A DNA stretch of 6,642 nucleotides from CAVSWN01 sp046728115 (GTDB taxonomy: Bacteria; Acidobacteriota; Vicinamibacteria; Vicinamibacterales; CAVVIG01), in assembly GCA_046728115.1 (NCBI GenBank), contig JBKPDW010000194.1, positions 1-6,642 of the forward strand. The letters are read 5' to 3'. Positions 6,051-6,642 of this stretch are shown piece by piece. Position 1 is the first letter of the stretch; the number at the start of each line of letters is the position of its first letter. The notes beneath the pieces are model-generated. The model was not told where the DNA came from. It did not search any database and saw only the letters and a list, made by a program, of their open reading frames with translations. Position numbers and translations under genes: made by a program.

Positions 6051-6054
6051 TGTT

Positions 6055-6642
6055 ATGACTCTTCGTGGCCTGCTCGGCGCCACTCTTGCGGTGATCCTCT
6101 GTAGTGGAACGGCCGCGGCCCAGACCAGCACAGCCACGCTGAGCGGCGTGGTGACCGACGAGTCGAAAGCGGTCGTGCCGGGGGTGTTGATCACGGCGAC
6201 CGACCCGTCGACCGGACGCACGTATACGACCGTCACGAACGAACGAGGTGAGTACCGGCTGGTGAATGTGGCACCCGGCACGTACACCATCCGCGCCGAG
6301 CTGGTCGGGTTCACGCCGGTCGATGTCAAGGGATTCGAACTGCTGGTCGGCCAGCAGGCGAACCTCGCCTTCTCGATGAACGTGGCGGCCCTGCAGGAGA
6401 GCCTTACGGTCAGCGGCGAATCCCCCCTTATCGATACGCGCTCATCGCAGGTAGCCGGCAATGTGGACCGACGGCAGATGGAGACGCTGCCGCTCCAGGG
6501 GCGGAACTGGATGTCGCTGTCGATGCTCGTCAAGGGCATCACGGCCAACGATGTGTCGACGAGTCCCGGTGTCGGACGCGACGAGTTGTTTCAGCTCAAT
6601 CTCGATGGCCAGCAGGTGACGCAGAAGCTCGGGCAGGCGCGC
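6055..6642 (+). CDS. TonB-dependent outer-membrane receptor with carboxypeptidase-regulatory-like domain (5' part only)
   Basis: An uninterrupted frame of 196 codons runs off the right edge of the window without a stop. Residues 1-22 (MTLRGLLGATLAVILCSGTA, then AA) form a Sec signal peptide with likely cleavage before Gln23. Residues about 27-105 are a carboxypeptidase-regulatory-like (CarboxypepD_reg/CnaB-type beta-sandwich) domain: LSGVVTDESKAVVPGVLITA, NERGEYRLVNVAPGTYTIRA, LVGFTPVDVKGF. From about 110 the TonB plug begins: SLTVSGESPLIDTRSSQVAG, NVDRRQMETLPLQGRNWMSL, LNLDGQQVTQ. The beta-barrel would follow beyond the window; full-length relatives are often about 1000 residues. Such Oar/SusC-like receptors take up large nutrients such as glycans or peptides through the outer membrane using TonB energy; the substrate cannot be told from this part. 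Codon use is clean and G/C-ending, so the gene looks intact, unlike the DNA just upstream. Confidence 0.93.
   Translation, partial: MTLRGLLGATLAVILCSGTAAAQTSTATLSGVVTDESKAVVPGVLITATDPSTGRTYTTVTNERGEYRLVNVAPGTYTIRAELVGFTPVDVKGFELLVGQQANLAFSMNVAALQESLTVSGESPLIDTRSSQVAGNVDRRQMETLPLQGRNWMSLSMLVKGITANDVSTSPGVGRDELFQLNLDGQQVTQKLGQAR

Larger units (their letters stand above)
5236..6054. other. Gene-poor, decayed region between the methyltransferase and receptor genes
   Basis: No intact gene fits this 819-base stretch. The - strand portion around 5343-5733 is described separately as a broken nuclease gene. Two + strand frames also have good G/C-ending codon use but lack proper starts: 5741-5860 (39 codons plus TAA, containing VVVEATYFDLAAFDHMGRK) and 5898-6101 (68 codons, containing RDYDEVTRAHLCFFDQWHP, running out of frame into the receptor gene). 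I recognise neither; they may be 3' remnants of lost genes or antisense shadows. The last bases (6044-6050) hold the ribosome binding site of the receptor gene. Confidence 0.6.

Noticed and set aside
5640..6548. A long minus-strand open frame of 302 codons
   Set aside because: Most of it is the antisense shadow of the TonB-dependent receptor coding region, which has a signal peptide, recognisable domains and a strong ribosome binding site on the plus strand.

Overview
The window looks like a GC-rich, Gram-negative soil-type genome, most likely Acidobacteriota of the Vicinamibacteria kind. This is inference. It rests on the strong G/C preference at third codon positions, the two envelope quality-control proteins, and the 3'-terminal receptor: a signal peptide, a carboxypeptidase-regulatory-like domain and a TonB plug, a combination greatly expanded in that phylum. 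No marker gene allows a firm placement.

Left part (1-3840), ordinary and well preserved. A membrane-anchored parvulin-type chaperone/prolyl isomerase (PpiD-like, + strand) faces a long-form signal peptide peptidase SppA (- strand) across a gap of about 100 bases. Both act at the inner membrane/periplasm: one helps exported proteins fold, the other degrades leftover signal peptides. An intact tRNA-Leu(CAG) with encoded CCA follows on the + strand, and its presumed promoter is divergent from that of sppA.

Middle part (4001-6050), accessory and patchy. Nearly 500 bases without a convincing gene follow the tRNA, and part of this is visibly less GC-rich. Next comes a membrane methyltransferase of the isoprenylcysteine carboxyl methyltransferase (ICMT)-like family with an uncertain start. 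After that, about 800 bases hold no intact gene. On the - strand here I recognise the remains of a DNA-targeting nuclease. An N-terminal piece resembles the modified-DNA (sulfur)-binding head domain of ScoMcrA-like proteins (YPPKE..., SGGE.TN...LGF). One frameshift later comes the beginning of a NucS/DUF91-type nuclease domain (ESDLEGFLVNDLGQLEKGLKLYP-like), which breaks off before the catalytic residues. Decayed accessory DNA next to a tRNA gene fits an old integration hotspot, but no integrase or clear attachment repeat is visible.

Right edge (6055-6642). The first 196 codons of a TonB-dependent outer-membrane receptor with a strong ribosome binding site run off the end of the window.

I found no CRISPR array, intact insertion sequence, rRNA or complete new system. 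The most unusual item is the broken nuclease.
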